Origin: Osedax fenrisi
Lineage: Eukaryota; Annelida; Polychaeta; Sabellida; Siboglinidae
Direction: 5' to 3'
DNA length: 64,000 nt
NCBI GenBank assembly: GCA_964019155.1
Contig: CAXHSG010000004.1
Coordinates: 1-64,000 of the forward strand
Every line of letters begins with the position of its first letter. Positions within the stretch are counted from its first letter, which is position 1. This document shows, in pieces, positions 1 through 10,621 of the stretch. The notes under the pieces are model-generated. The model saw only the letters and a list, made by a program, of their open reading frames with translations. It did no database searches and was not told the origin of the DNA. The position numbers and the translations under genes were made by a program.

Positions 1-44
1 GATCGGACGAGAACTGGTGCTTTCTACGTGATATGGCCGTAAAC
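1..44 (-). rRNA. 5S rRNA copy 1, partial (window edge)
   Basis: Only sense nt 1-44 are in the window; the 3' part lies to the left of it. The visible part matches the consensus. Confidence 0.95.
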
Positions 45-559
45 AAAATTGTATATAAGTTATAGCTATATATACCTATATAGCTGGTATATGTATACTT
101 ATATATGTATATGTATATAATATATAATAATAATATTAATTAACTAATTAATATTAGGTATTACTATAAATTACTATAAATTACTACTTTTTAAACCAAG
201 AATACAAATATCTGATGCAAATATAGTATATTATATACCACTCAAAAAGTTATATATTAGTTACATAAACGTAAATATTCTCGATAATTATCAAATTAAT
301 ATTAACTAATTAATAACAAATAAATATACATCGTTGTCGAATTATTAAATACCAATTCATGTTATTCGAATATCAATAGTTACGGAATTATAGACGGAAC
401 AAATAATAATTGCCCTTATTTATTATGCAAAAATATATATATAAACATCGATTATATTTGTATAAAAAAGTTAATTTATAAAATGTATTATAACGTAGAT
501 AATTTATAAATAATTATAATTAATTACGTAAATTAATGCTTTAAAAATTTCAAAAAGAT
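45..559. other. First spacer, 515 bp, with two extra pieces
   Basis: This spacer is 22 bp longer than the reference: the 10-bp ataaattact duplication near 170-180, and a 12-bp insertion around 226-238 that makes the near-palindrome GTATAT-T-ATATAC. The second is the only palindromic insertion I find outside a 5S gene. Confidence 0.85.
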
Positions 560-681
560 GTCTACAGCACACGGTATTCCCAGGCGGGCTCCCATCCAAG
601 TACTAACCGCGCTCGACGTAGCTTAACTTCAGTGATCGGACGAGAACCAGCTGGTGCTTTCTACGTGATATGGCCGTAAAC
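560..681 (-). pseudogene. 5S copy 2 with 4-bp insertion (likely pseudogene)
   Basis: 122 bp. The inserted CCAG makes the palindrome ACCAGCTGGT at 646-655 (sense nt about 28-33). It also has A90C in box C. There is no 2-bp flank duplication here, unlike most insertions in the array. Confidence 0.85.
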
Positions 682-1174
682 AAAATTGTATATAAGTTAT
701 AGCTATATATACCTATATAGCTGGTATATGTATACTTATATATGTATATGTATATAATATATAATAATAATATTAATTAACTAATTAATATTAGGTATTA
801 CTATAAATTACTACTTTTTAAACCAAGAATACAAATATCTGATGCAAATATACCACTCAAAAAGTTATATATTAGTTACATAAACGTAAATATTCTCGAT
901 AATTATCAAATTAATATTAACTAATTAATAACAAATAAATATACATCGTTGTCGAATTATTAAATACCAATTCATGTTATTCGAATATCAATAGTTACGG
1001 AATTATAGACGGAACAAATAATAATTGCCCTTATTTATTATGCAAAAATATATATATAAACATCGATTATATTTGTATAAAAAAGTTAATTTATAAAATG
1101 TATTATAACGTAGATAATTTATAAATAATTATAATTAATTACGTAAATTAATGCTTTAAAAATTTCAAAAAGAT

Positions 1175-1298
1175 GTCTACAGCACACGGTATTCCCAGGC
1201 GGTCTCCCATCCAAGTATATATACTAACCGCGCTCGACGTAGCTTAACTTCAGTGATCGGACGAGAACTGGTGCTTTCTACGTGATATGGCCGTAAAC
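1175..1298 (-). pseudogene. 5S copy 3 with 6-bp insertion in box C
   Basis: 124 bp. The insertion makes AGTATATATACT (1214-1225) where the consensus has AGTACT. It can be read as both flanks ending in the duplicated dinucleotide TA with 2-nt mirrored additions on each side. It interrupts box C. Confidence 0.85.
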
Positions 1299-1783
1299 AA
1301 AATTGTATATAAGTTATAGCTATATATACCTATATAGCTGGTATATGTATACTTATATATGTATATGTATATAATATATAATAATAATATTAATTAACTA
1401 ATTAATATTAGGTATTACTATAAATTACTACTTTTTAAACCAAGAATACAAATATCTGATGCAAATATACCACTCAAAAAGTTATATATTAGTTACATAA
1501 ACGTAAATATTCTCGATAATTATCAAATTAATATTAACTAATTAATAACAAATAAATATACATCGTTGTCGAATTATTAAATACCAATTCATGTTATTCG
1601 AATATCAATAGTTACGGAATTATAGACGGAACAAATAATAATTGCCCTTATTTATTATGCAAAAATATATATATAAACATCGATTATATTTGTATAAAAA
1701 AGTTAATTTATAAAATGTATTATAACGTAGATAATTTATAAATAATTATAATTAATTACGTAAATTAATGCTTTAAAAATTTC

Positions 1784-1788
1784 AAAAA
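1784..1788 (-). terminator. RNA polymerase III terminator, T5
   Basis: On the sense strand the 3' end of 5S is followed by ATC and then TTTTT. A run of at least four T is the standard Pol III stop. A second TTTTT lies 4 bp further on (1775-1779) as a backup. The arrangement is kept in every full unit I checked, including those with broken genes. Confidence 0.85.
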
Positions 1789-1791
1789 GAT

Positions 1792-1909
1792 GTCTACAGC
1801 ACACGGTATTCCCAGGCGGTCTCCCATCCAAGTACTAACCGCGCTCGACGTAGCTTAACTTCAGTGATCGGACGAGAACTGGTGCTTTCTACGTGATATG
1901 GCCGTAAAC
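1792..1909 (-). rRNA. 5S rRNA copy 4 (reference copy)
   Basis: 5S rRNA of the large ribosomal subunit, transcribed by RNA polymerase III from right to left. The RNA would be 118 nt, within the usual 117-120. Sense ends GTTTAC (5') and GTAGAC (3') pair to form helix I (one G-U). Box A lies around nt 50-64, the intermediate element around 67-72 and box C around 80-97; the stretch GTTAGTACTTGGATGGG is the classic conserved block of animal 5S. TATATATA stands 23-30 bp upstream and a T5 terminator begins 3 nt downstream. Together with the 493-bp spacer to its right it is the reference unit for this annotation. Of the 105 copies, 47 look identical to it over the whole gene. The nearest relatives by eye are animal or early-diverging fungal 5S; the species is not determined. 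Confidence 0.98.
1813..1830 (-). promoter_or_regulatory. 5S internal control region, box C (reference copy)
   Basis: Sense nt about 80-97, reading TTGGATGGGAGACCGCCT, matches the TFIIIA-binding box C known from animal 5S genes. Box A lies at about nt 50-64 (1846-1860) and the intermediate element at about nt 67-72 (1838-1843). Most insertions in this array fall inside box A or box C. Confidence 0.8.
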
Positions 1910-1931
1910 AAAATTGTATATAAGTTATAGC

Positions 1932-1939
1932 TATATATA
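1932..1939 (-). promoter_or_regulatory. TATA-like upstream element of 5S (-30 to -23)
   Basis: TATATATA lies 23 to 30 bp upstream of the 5S start (reference copy 4; the same offset holds in nearly all units). A second TTATATA sits at about -14 to -8. TATA-like elements at about -25 to -30 are known to assist 5S and other Pol III genes in several animals and fungi. That it works here is inference. Confidence 0.6.
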
Positions 1940-1995
1940 CCTATATAGCTGGTATATGTATACTTATATATGTATATGTATATAATATATAATAA

Positions 1996-2021
1996 TAATA
2001 TTAATTAACTAATTAATATTA
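1996..2021. repeat. Spacer dyad, 12-bp arms with 2-bp loop
   Basis: TAATATTAATTA and its exact reverse complement are separated by AC, about 87-112 bp upstream of the 5S start. It is present in almost every spacer and missing from the 250-bp deleted spacers. A binding site or cruciform is possible, but AT-rich sequence makes such dyads less surprising. Confidence 0.6.
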
Positions 2022-2402
2022 GGTATTACTATAAATTACTACTTTTTAAACCAAGAATACAAATATCTGATGCAAATATACCACTCAAAAAGTTATATAT
2101 TAGTTACATAAACGTAAATATTCTCGATAATTATCAAATTAATATTAACTAATTAATAACAAATAAATATACATCGTTGTCGAATTATTAAATACCAATT
2201 CATGTTATTCGAATATCAATAGTTACGGAATTATAGACGGAACAAATAATAATTGCCCTTATTTATTATGCAAAAATATATATATAAACATCGATTATAT
2301 TTGTATAAAAAAGTTAATTTATAAAATGTATTATAACGTAGATAATTTATAAATAATTATAATTAATTACGTAAATTAATGCTTTAAAAATTTCAAAAAG
2401 AT

Positions 2403-2520
2403 GTCTACAGCACACGGTATTCCCAGGCGGTCTCCCATCCAAGTACTAACCGCGCTCGACGTAGCTTAACTTCAGTGATCGGACGAGAACTGGTGCTTTC
2501 TACGTGATATGGCCGTAAAC
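2403..2520 (-). rRNA. 5S rRNA copy 5
   Basis: 118 bp, consensus; 611 bp after copy 4. Confidence 0.97.
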
Positions 2521-3013
2521 AAAATTGTATATAAGTTATAGCTATATATACCTATATAGCTGGTATATGTATACTTATATATGTATATGTATATAATATA
2601 TAATAATAATATTAATTAACTAATTAATATTAGGTATTACTATAAATTACTACTTTTTAAACCAAGAATACAAATATCTGATGCAAATATACCACTCAAA
2701 AAGTTATATATTAGTTACATAAACGTAAATATTCTCGATAATTATCAAATTAATATTAACTAATTAATAACAAATAAATATACATCGTTGTCGAATTATT
2801 AAATACCAATTCATGTTATTCGAATATCAATAGTTACGGAATTATAGACGGAACAAATAATAATTGCCCTTATTTATTATGCAAAAATATATATATAAAC
2901 ATCGATTATATTTGTATAAAAAAGTTAATTTATAAAATGTATTATAACGTAGATAATTTATAAATAATTATAATTAATTACGTAAATTAATGCTTTAAAA
3001 ATTTCAAAAAGAT

Positions 3014-3183
3014 GTCTACAGCACACGGTATTCCCAGGCGGTCTCCCATCCAAGTACTAACCGCGCTCGACGTAGCTTAAGCTATATCACGTAGAAAGCA
3101 CCAGTTCTCGTCCGATCACTGAAGTTAATTAACTTCAGTGATCGGACGAGAACTGGTGCTTTCTACGTGATATGGCCGTAAAC
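3014..3183 (-). pseudogene. 5S copy 6 with 52-bp inverted insertion
   Basis: 170 bp. At the TTAA of box A the gene turns back on itself. The right flank is mirrored for 45 bp, giving a perfect 90-bp palindrome at 3084-3173 with no loop; the left flank is mirrored for 6 bp (TAGCTTAAGCTA, 3073-3084). The two flanks share a duplicated TT. The transcript would fold into a long hairpin and box A is split, so the gene is very probably dead. Confidence 0.9.
3084..3173. repeat. Perfect 90-bp palindrome inside copy 6
   Basis: Arms 3084-3128 and 3129-3173 are exact reverse complements, about the first 14 to 54 nt of 5S facing its own inverted copy. There is no spacer at the centre (TTAA next to TTAA). 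Confidence 0.95.
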
Positions 3184-3676
3184 AAAATTGTATATAAGTT
3201 ATAGCTATATATACCTATATAGCTGGTATATGTATACTTATATATGTATATGTATATAATATATAATAATAATATTAATTAACTAATTAATATTAGGTAT
3301 TACTATAAATTACTACTTTTTAAACCAAGAATACAAATATCTGATGCAAATATACCACTCAAAAAGTTATATATTAGTTACATAAACGTAAATATTCTCG
3401 ATAATTATCAAATTAATATTAACTAATTAATAACAAATAAATATACATCGTTGTCGAATTATTAAATACCAATTCATGTTATTCGAATATCAATAGTTAC
3501 GGAATTATAGACGGAACAAATAATAATTGCCCTTATTTATTATGCAAAAATATATATATAAACATCGATTATATTTGTATAAAAAAGTTAATTTATAAAA
3601 TGTATTATAACGTAGATAATTTATAAATAATTATAATTAATTACGTAAATTAATGCTTTAAAAATTTCAAAAAGAT

Positions 3677-3794
3677 GTCTACAGCACACGGTATTCCCAG
3701 GCGGTCTCCCATCCAAGTACTAACCGCGCTCGACGTAGCTTAACTTCAGTGATCGGACGAGAACTGGTGCTTTCTACGTGATATGGCCGTAAAC
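3677..3794 (-). rRNA. 5S rRNA copy 7
   Basis: 118 bp, consensus. Confidence 0.97.
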
Positions 3795-4287
3795 AAAATT
3801 GTATATAAGTTATAGCTATATATACCTATATAGCTGGTATATGTATACTTATATATGTATATGTATATAATATATAATAATAATATTAATTAACTAATTA
3901 ATATTAGGTATTACTATAAATTACTACTTTTTAAACCAAGAATACAAATATCTGATGCAAATATACCACTCAAAAAGTTATATATTAGTTACATAAACGT
4001 AAATATTCTCGATAATTATCAAATTAATATTAACTAATTAATAACAAATAAATATACATCGTTGTCGAATTATTAAATACCAATTCATGTTATTCGAATA
4101 TCAATAGTTACGGAATTATAGACGGAACAAATAATAATTGCCCTTATTTATTATGCAAAAATATATATATAAACATCGATTATATTTGTATAAAAAAGTT
4201 AATTTATAAAATGTATTATAACATAGATAATTTATAAATAATTATAATTAATTACGTAAATTAATGCTTTAAAAATTTCAAAAAGAT

Positions 4288-4405
4288 GTCTACAGCACAC
4301 GGTATTCCCAGGCGGTCTCCCATCCAAGTACTAACCGCGCTCGACGTAGCTTAACTTCAGTGATCGGACGAGAACTGGTGCTTTCTACGTGATATGGCCG
4401 TAAAC
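4288..4405 (-). rRNA. 5S rRNA copy 8
   Basis: 118 bp, consensus. The spacer on its low side has a single g-to-a change (acatagat) near 4223. Confidence 0.97.
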
Positions 4406-4898
4406 AAAATTGTATATAAGTTATAGCTATATATACCTATATAGCTGGTATATGTATACTTATATATGTATATGTATATAATATATAATAATAATATTAA
4501 TTAACTAATTAATATTAGGTATTACTATAAATTACTACTTTTTAAACCAAGAATACAAATATCTGATGCAAATATACCACTCAAAAAGTTATATATTAGT
4601 TACATAAAAGTAAATATTCTCGATAATTATCAAATTAATATTAACTAATTAATAACAAATAAATATACATCGTTGTCGAATTATTAAATACCAATTCATG
4701 TTATTCGAATATCAATAGTTACGGAATTATAGACGGAACAAATAATAATTGCCCTTATTTATTATGCAAAAATATATATATAAACATCGATTATATTTGT
4801 ATAAAAAAGTTAATTTATAAAATGTATTATAACGTAGATAATTTATAAATAATTATAATTAATTACGTAAATTAATGCTTTAAAAATTTCAAAAAGAT

Positions 4899-5028
4899 GT
4901 CTACAGCACACGGTATTCCCAGGCGCGCCAGACCGCGGTCTCCCATCCAAGTACTAACCGCGCTCGACGTAGCTTAACTTCAGTGATCGGACGAGAACTG
5001 GTGCTTTCTACGTGATATGACCGTAAAC
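4899..5028 (-). pseudogene. 5S copy 9 with 12-bp double-palindrome insertion in box C
   Basis: 130 bp. Two palindromes lie side by side: GGCGCGCC (4922-4929), the left flank mirrored, and AGACCGCGGTCT (4930-4941), the right flank mirrored. The flanks share a duplicated CG. It also carries C9T. The insertion splits the 3' end of box C. Confidence 0.9.
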
Positions 5029-5529
5029 AAAATTGTATATAAGTTATAGCTATATATACCTATATAGCTGGTATATGTATACTTATATATGTATATGTAT
5101 ATATGTATATAATATATAATAATAATATTAATTAACTAATTAATATTAGGTATTACTATAAATTACTACTTTTTAAACCAAGAATACAAATATCTGATGC
5201 AAATATACCACTCAAAAAGTTATATATTAGTTACATAAACGTAAATATTCTCGATAATTATCAAATTAATATTAACTAATTAATAACAAATAAATATACA
5301 TCGTTGTCGAATTATTAAATACCAATTCATGTTATTCGAATATCAATAGTTACGGAATTATAGACGGAACAAATAATAATTGCCCTTATTTATTATGCAA
5401 AAATATATATATAAACATCGATTATATTTGTATAAAAAAGTTAATTTATAAAATGTATTATAACGTAGATAATTTATAAATAATTATAATTAATTACGTA
5501 AATTAATGCTTTAAAAATTTCAAAAAGAT

Positions 5530-5647
5530 GTCTACAGCACACGGTATTCCCAGGCGGTCTCCCATCCAAGTACTAACCGCGCTCGACGTAGCTTAACTTC
5601 AGTGATCGGACGAGAACTGGTGCTTTCTACGTGATATGGCCGTAAAC
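5530..5647 (-). rRNA. 5S rRNA copy 10
   Basis: 118 bp, consensus. The spacer before it (low side) is 8 bp longer through an extra microsatellite unit near 5100. Confidence 0.97.
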
Positions 5648-6140
5648 AAAATTGTATATAAGTTATAGCTATATATACCTATATAGCTGGTATATGTATA
5701 CTTATATATGTATATGTATATAATATATAATAATAATATTAATTAACTAATTAATATTAGGTATTACTATAAATTACTACTTTTTAAACCAAGAATACAA
5801 ATATCTGATGCAAATATACCACTCAAAAAGTTATATATTAGTTACATAAACGTAAATATTCTCGATAATTATCAAATTAATATTAACTAATTAATAACAA
5901 ATAAATATACATCGTTGTCGAATTATTAAATACCAATTCATGTTATTCGAATATCAATAGTTACGGAATTATAGACGGAACAAATAATAATTGCCCTTAT
6001 TTATTATGCAAAAATATATATATAAACATCGATTATATTTGTATAAAAAAGTTAATTTATAAAATGTATTATAACGTAGATAATTTATAAATAATTATAA
6101 TTAATTACGTAAATTAATGCTTTAAAAATTTCAAAAAGAT

Positions 6141-6260
6141 GTCTACAGCACACGGTATTCCCAGGCGCGCCCTCCCATCCAAGTACTAACCGCGCTCGAC
6201 GTAGCTTAACTTCAGTGATCGGACGAGAACTGGTGCTTTCTACGTGATATGGCCGTAAAC
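6141..6260 (-). pseudogene. 5S copy 11 with GGCGCGCC palindrome (net +2)
   Basis: 120 bp. The left flank GGCG is mirrored (GGCGCGCC, 6164-6171) and two bases (gt) of the right flank are lost, altering box C. It looks like the same kind of event as copy 9 with trimming instead of mirroring on the right side. Confidence 0.85.
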
Positions 6261-6753
6261 AAAATTGTATATAAGTTATAGCTATATATACCTATATAGC
6301 TGGTATATGTATACTTATATATGTATATGTATATAATATATAATAATAATATTAATTAACTAATTAATATTAGGTATTACTATAAATTACTACTTTTTAA
6401 ACCAAGAATACAAATATCTGATGCAAATATACCACTCAAAAAGTTATATATTAGTTACATAAACGTAAATATTATCGATAATTATCAAATTAATATTAAC
6501 TAATTAATAACAAATAAATATACATCGTTGTCGAATTATTAAATACCAATTCATGTTATTCGAATATCAATAGTTACGGAATTATAGACGGAACAAATAA
6601 TAATTGCCCTTATTTATTATGCAAAAATATATATATAAACATCGATTATATTTGTATAAAAAAGTTAATTTATAAAATGTATTATAACGTAGATAATTTA
6701 TAAATAATTATAATTAATTACGTAAATTAATGCTTTAAAAATTTCAAAAAGAT

Positions 6754-6871
6754 GTCTACAGCACACGGTATTCCCAGGCGGTCTCCCATCCAAGTACTAA
6801 CCGCGCTCGACGTAACTTAACTTCAGTGATCGGACGAGAACTGGTGCTTTCTACGTGATATGGCCGTAAAC
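6754..6871 (-). rRNA. 5S rRNA copy 12, C57T
   Basis: 118 bp with one change in box A. The spacer on its low side has attatcgataat instead of attctcgataat. Confidence 0.93.
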
Positions 6872-7364
6872 AAAATTGTATATAAGTTATAGCTATATAT
6901 ACCTATATAGCTGGTATATGTATACTTATATATGTATATGTATATAATATATAATAATAATATTAATTAACTAATTAATATTAGGTATTACTATAAATTA
7001 CTACTTTTTAAACCAAGAATACAAATATCTGATGCAAATATACCACTCAAAAAGTTATATATTAGTTACATAAACGTAAATATTCTCGATAATTATCAAA
7101 TTAATATTAACTAATTAATAACAAATAAATATACATCGTTGTCGAATTATTAAATACCAATTCATGTTATTCGAATATCAATAGTTACGGAATTATAGAC
7201 GGAACAAATAATAATTGCCCTTATTTATTATGCAAAAATATATATATAAACATCGATTATATTTGTATAAAAAAGTTAATTTATAAAATGTATTATAACG
7301 TAGATAATTTATAAATAATTATAATTAATTACGTAAATTAATGCTTTAAAAATTTCAAAAAGAT

Positions 7365-7493
7365 GTCTACAGCACACGGTATTCCCAGGCGGTCTCCCAT
7401 CCAAGTACTAACCGCGCTCGACGTAGCTTATAAGTTAATTAACTTCAGTGATCGGACGAGAACTGGTGCTTTCTACGTGATATGGCCGTAAAC
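7365..7493 (-). pseudogene. 5S copy 13 with 11-bp palindromic insertion in box A
   Basis: 129 bp. CTTATAAG (7427-7434, left flank mirrored) overlaps AAGTTAATTAACTT (7432-7445, right flank mirrored). Flank duplication TT or TTA. Confidence 0.88.
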
Positions 7494-7986
7494 AAAATTG
7501 TATATAAGTTATAGCTATATATACCTATATAGCTGGTATATGTATACTTATATATGTATATGTATATAATATATAATAATAATATTAATTAACTAATTAA
7601 TATTAGGTATTACTATAAATTACTACTTTTTAAACCAAGAATACAAATATCTGATGCAAATATACCACTCAAAAAGTTATATATTAGTTACATAAACGTA
7701 AATATTCTCGATAATTATCAAATTAATATTAACTAATTAATAACAAATAAATATACATCGTTGTCGAATTATTAAATACCAATTCATGTTATTCGAATAT
7801 CAATAGTTACGGAATTATAGACGGAACAAATAATAATTGCCCTTATTTATTATGCAAAAATATATATATAAACATCGATTATATTTGTATAAAAAAGTTA
7901 ATTTATAAAATGTATTATAACGTAGATAATTTATAAATAATTATAATTAATTACGTAAATTAATGCTTTAAAAATTTCAAAAAGAT

Positions 7987-8121
7987 GTCTACAGCACACG
8001 GTATTCCCAGGCGGTCTCCCATCCAAGTACTAACCGCGCTCGACGTAGCTTATAAGCTACTAAGTTATAACTTCAGTGATCGGACGAGAACTGGTGCTTT
8101 CTACGTGATATGGCCGTAAAC
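7987..8121 (-). pseudogene. 5S copy 14 with 17-bp double-palindrome insertion in box A
   Basis: 135 bp. GTAGCTTATAAGCTAC (8045-8060) mirrors the left flank and AAGTTATAACTT (8062-8073) mirrors the right flank, with a single T between them. Duplicated flank dinucleotide TA. Confidence 0.9.
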
Positions 8122-8614
8122 AAAATTGTATATAAGTTATAGCTATATATACCTATATAGCTGGTATATGTATACTTATATATGTATATGTATATAATAT
8201 ATAATAATAATATTAATTAACTAATTAATATTAGGTATTACTATAAATTACTACTTTTTAAACCAAGAATACAAATATCTGATGCAAATATACCACTCAA
8301 AAAGTTATATATTAGTTACATAAACGTAAATATTCTCGATAATTATCAAATTAATATTAACTAATTAATAACAAATAAATATACATCGTTGTCGAATTAT
8401 TAAATACCAATTCATGTTATTCGAATATCAATAGTTACGGAATTATAGACGGAACAAATAATAATTGCCCTTATTTATTATGCAAAAATATATATATAAA
8501 CATCGATTATATTTGTATAAAAAAGTTAATTTATAAAATGTATTATAACGTAGATAATTTATAAATAATTATAATTAATTACGTAAATTAATGCTTTAAA
8601 AATTTCAAAAAGAT

Positions 8615-8732
8615 GTCTACAGCACACGGTATTCCCAGGCGGTCTCCCATCCAAGTACTAACCGCGCTCGACGTAGCTTAACTTCAGTGATCGGACGAGA
8701 ACTGGTGCTTTCTACGTGATATGGCCGTAAAC
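8615..8732 (-). rRNA. 5S rRNA copy 15
   Basis: 118 bp, consensus. Confidence 0.97.
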
Positions 8733-9225
8733 AAAATTGTATATAAGTTATAGCTATATATACCTATATAGCTGGTATATGTATACTTATATATGTATAT
8801 GTATATAATATATAATAATAATATTAATTAACTAATTAATATTAGGTATTACTATAAATTACTACTTTTTAAACCAAGAATACAAATATCTGATGCAAAT
8901 ATACCACTCAAAAAGTTATATATTAGTTACATAAACGTAAATATTATCGATAATTATCAAATTAATATTAACTAATTAATAACAAATAAATATACATCGT
9001 TGTCGAATTATTAAATACCAATTCATGTTATTCGAATATCAATAGTTACGGAATTATAGACGGAACAAATAATAATTGCCCTTATTTATTATGCAAAAAT
9101 ATATATATAAACATCGATTATATTTGTATAAAAAAGTTAATTTATAAAATGTATTATAACGTAGATAATTTATAAATAATTATAATTAATTACGTAAATT
9201 AATGCTTTAAAAATTTCAAAAAGAT

Positions 9226-9374
9226 GTCTACAGCACACGGTATTCCCAGGCGGTCTCCCATCCAAGTACTAACCGCGCTCGACGTAGCTTAACTTCAGTG
9301 ATCGGACGAGATCTCGTCAAAGATCTTTGAGTTTAAGTTCGAACTGGTGCTTTCTACGTGATATGGCCGTAAAC
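9226..9374 (-). pseudogene. 5S copy 16 with 31-bp triple-palindrome insertion
   Basis: 149 bp. Three palindromes in a row: GACGAGATCTCGTC (9305-9318, left flank mirrored), TCAAAGATCTTTGA (9317-9330, filler) and AGTTCGAACT (9336-9345, right flank mirrored). Duplicated flank dinucleotide GA. The site is around sense nt 32-37, upstream of box A. The spacer on its low side has the attatcgataat variant. Confidence 0.9.
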
Positions 9375-9875
9375 AAAATTGTATATAAGTTATAGCTATA
9401 TATACCTATATAGCTGGTATATGTATACTTATATATGTATATGTATATATGTATATAATATATAATAATAATATTAATTAACTAATTAATATTAGGTATT
9501 ACTATAAATTACTACTTTTTAAACCAAGAATACAAATATCTGATGCAAATATACCACTCAAAAAGTTATATATTAGTTACATAAACGTAAATATTCTCGA
9601 TAATTATCAAATTAATATTAACTAATTAATAACAAATAAATATACATCGTTGTCGAATTATTAAATACCAATTCATGTTATTCGAATATCAATAGTTACG
9701 GAATTATAGACGGAACAAATAATAATTGCCCTTATTTATTATGCAAAAATATATATATAAACATCGATTATATTTGTATAAAAAAGTTAATTTATAAAAT
9801 GTATTATAACGTAGATAATTTATAAATAATTATAATTAATTACGTAAATTAATGCTTTAAAAATTTCAAAAAGAT

Positions 9876-9993
9876 GTCTACAGCACACGGTATTCCCAGG
9901 CGGTCTCCCATCCAAGTACTAACCGCGCTCGACGTAGCTTAACTTCAGTGATCGGACGAGAACTGGTGCTTTCTACGTGATATGGCCGTAAAC
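9876..9993 (-). rRNA. 5S rRNA copy 17
   Basis: 118 bp, consensus. The low-side spacer has the +8 microsatellite form. Confidence 0.97.
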
Positions 9994-10486
9994 AAAATTG
10001 TATATAAGTTATAGCTATATATACCTATATAGCTGGTATATGTATACTTATATATGTATATGTATATAATATATAATAATAATATTAATTAACTAATTAA
10101 TATTAGGTATTACTATAAATTACTACTTTTTAAACCAAGAATACAAATATCTGATGCAAATATACCACTCAAAAAGTTATATATTAGTTACATAAACGTA
10201 AATATTCTCGATAATTATCAAATTAATATTAACTAATTAATAACAAATAAATATACATCGTTGTCGAATTATTAAATACCAATTCATGTTATTCGAATAT
10301 CAATAGTTACGGAATTATAGACGGAACAAATAATAATTGCCCTTATTTATTATGCAAAAATATATATATAAACATCGATTATATTTGTATAAAAAAGTTA
10401 ATTTATAAAATGTATTATAACGTAGATAATTTATAAATAATTATAATTAATTACGTAAATTAATGCTTTAAAAATTTTAAAAAGAT

Positions 10487-10621
10487 GTCTACAGCACACG
10501 GTATTCCCAGGCGGTCTCCCATCCAAGTACTAACCGCGCTCGACGTAGCTTATTATCACTGAAGTTATAACTTCAGTGATCGGACGAGAACTGGTGCTTT
10601 CTACGTGATATGGCCGTAAAC
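10487..10621 (-). pseudogene. 5S copy 18 with 17-bp palindromic insertion in box A
   Basis: 135 bp. The right flank is mirrored for 13 bp, giving a perfect 26-bp palindrome at 10555-10580; the left side has only TT added. Duplicated dinucleotide TA. A c-to-t change sits just beyond the T5 terminator (10478). Confidence 0.9.

Larger units (their letters stand above)
1910..2402. other. Reference 493-bp intergenic spacer
   Basis: Very AT-rich (clearly under 20% GC by eye) and free of open reading frames of note. Read from the 5' side of the copy-4 gene it holds a TATATATA motif, a TATATG-type microsatellite, a 12-bp-arm dyad (1996-2021), a TATAAATTACT stretch that is duplicated in B units, a few less AT-rich islands, and finally the T-run terminator of the next gene. 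I see no tRNA box, Sm site or spliced-leader-like sequence. The other spacers match it apart from the variants listed for each copy. Confidence 0.9.

Noticed and set aside
1855..1858. piggyBac-type element at TTAA
   Set aside because: piggyBac duplicates TTAA and excises precisely, with hairpins on the element and not on the flanks. Here the duplication is 2 bp, the flanks are mirrored, and several sites lack TTAA.
1792..1909. Assignment to a named species or phylum
   Set aside because: The 5S sequence fits several animal groups and early-diverging fungi by eye; a database comparison would be needed.
1910..2402. Spliced-leader RNA or another small RNA gene in the 5S spacer, as in some nematodes and euglenozoans
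   Set aside because: No Sm-site, leader-like or tRNA box sequence is visible on either strand. A covariance-model search of the spacer would settle it.
3084..3173. All palindromes as sequencing fold-back artefacts
   Set aside because: Not fully excluded for one-off cases such as copy 6, but types P (8 copies), Q (2), and copies 26/39, 27/40 and 28/41 recur at different places, and most mirrors are only 2-16 bp per side, unlike fold-back chimeras.
4922..4941. Rare restriction sites in the insertions (AscI, SacII, XbaI, SacI, BglII, PacI, PvuII, HindIII, PstI types), suggesting cloning linkers
   Set aside because: Each site is simply the palindrome made by mirroring the local 5S flank, and the surrounding bases continue the mirror beyond the site. 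No vector sequence is present.
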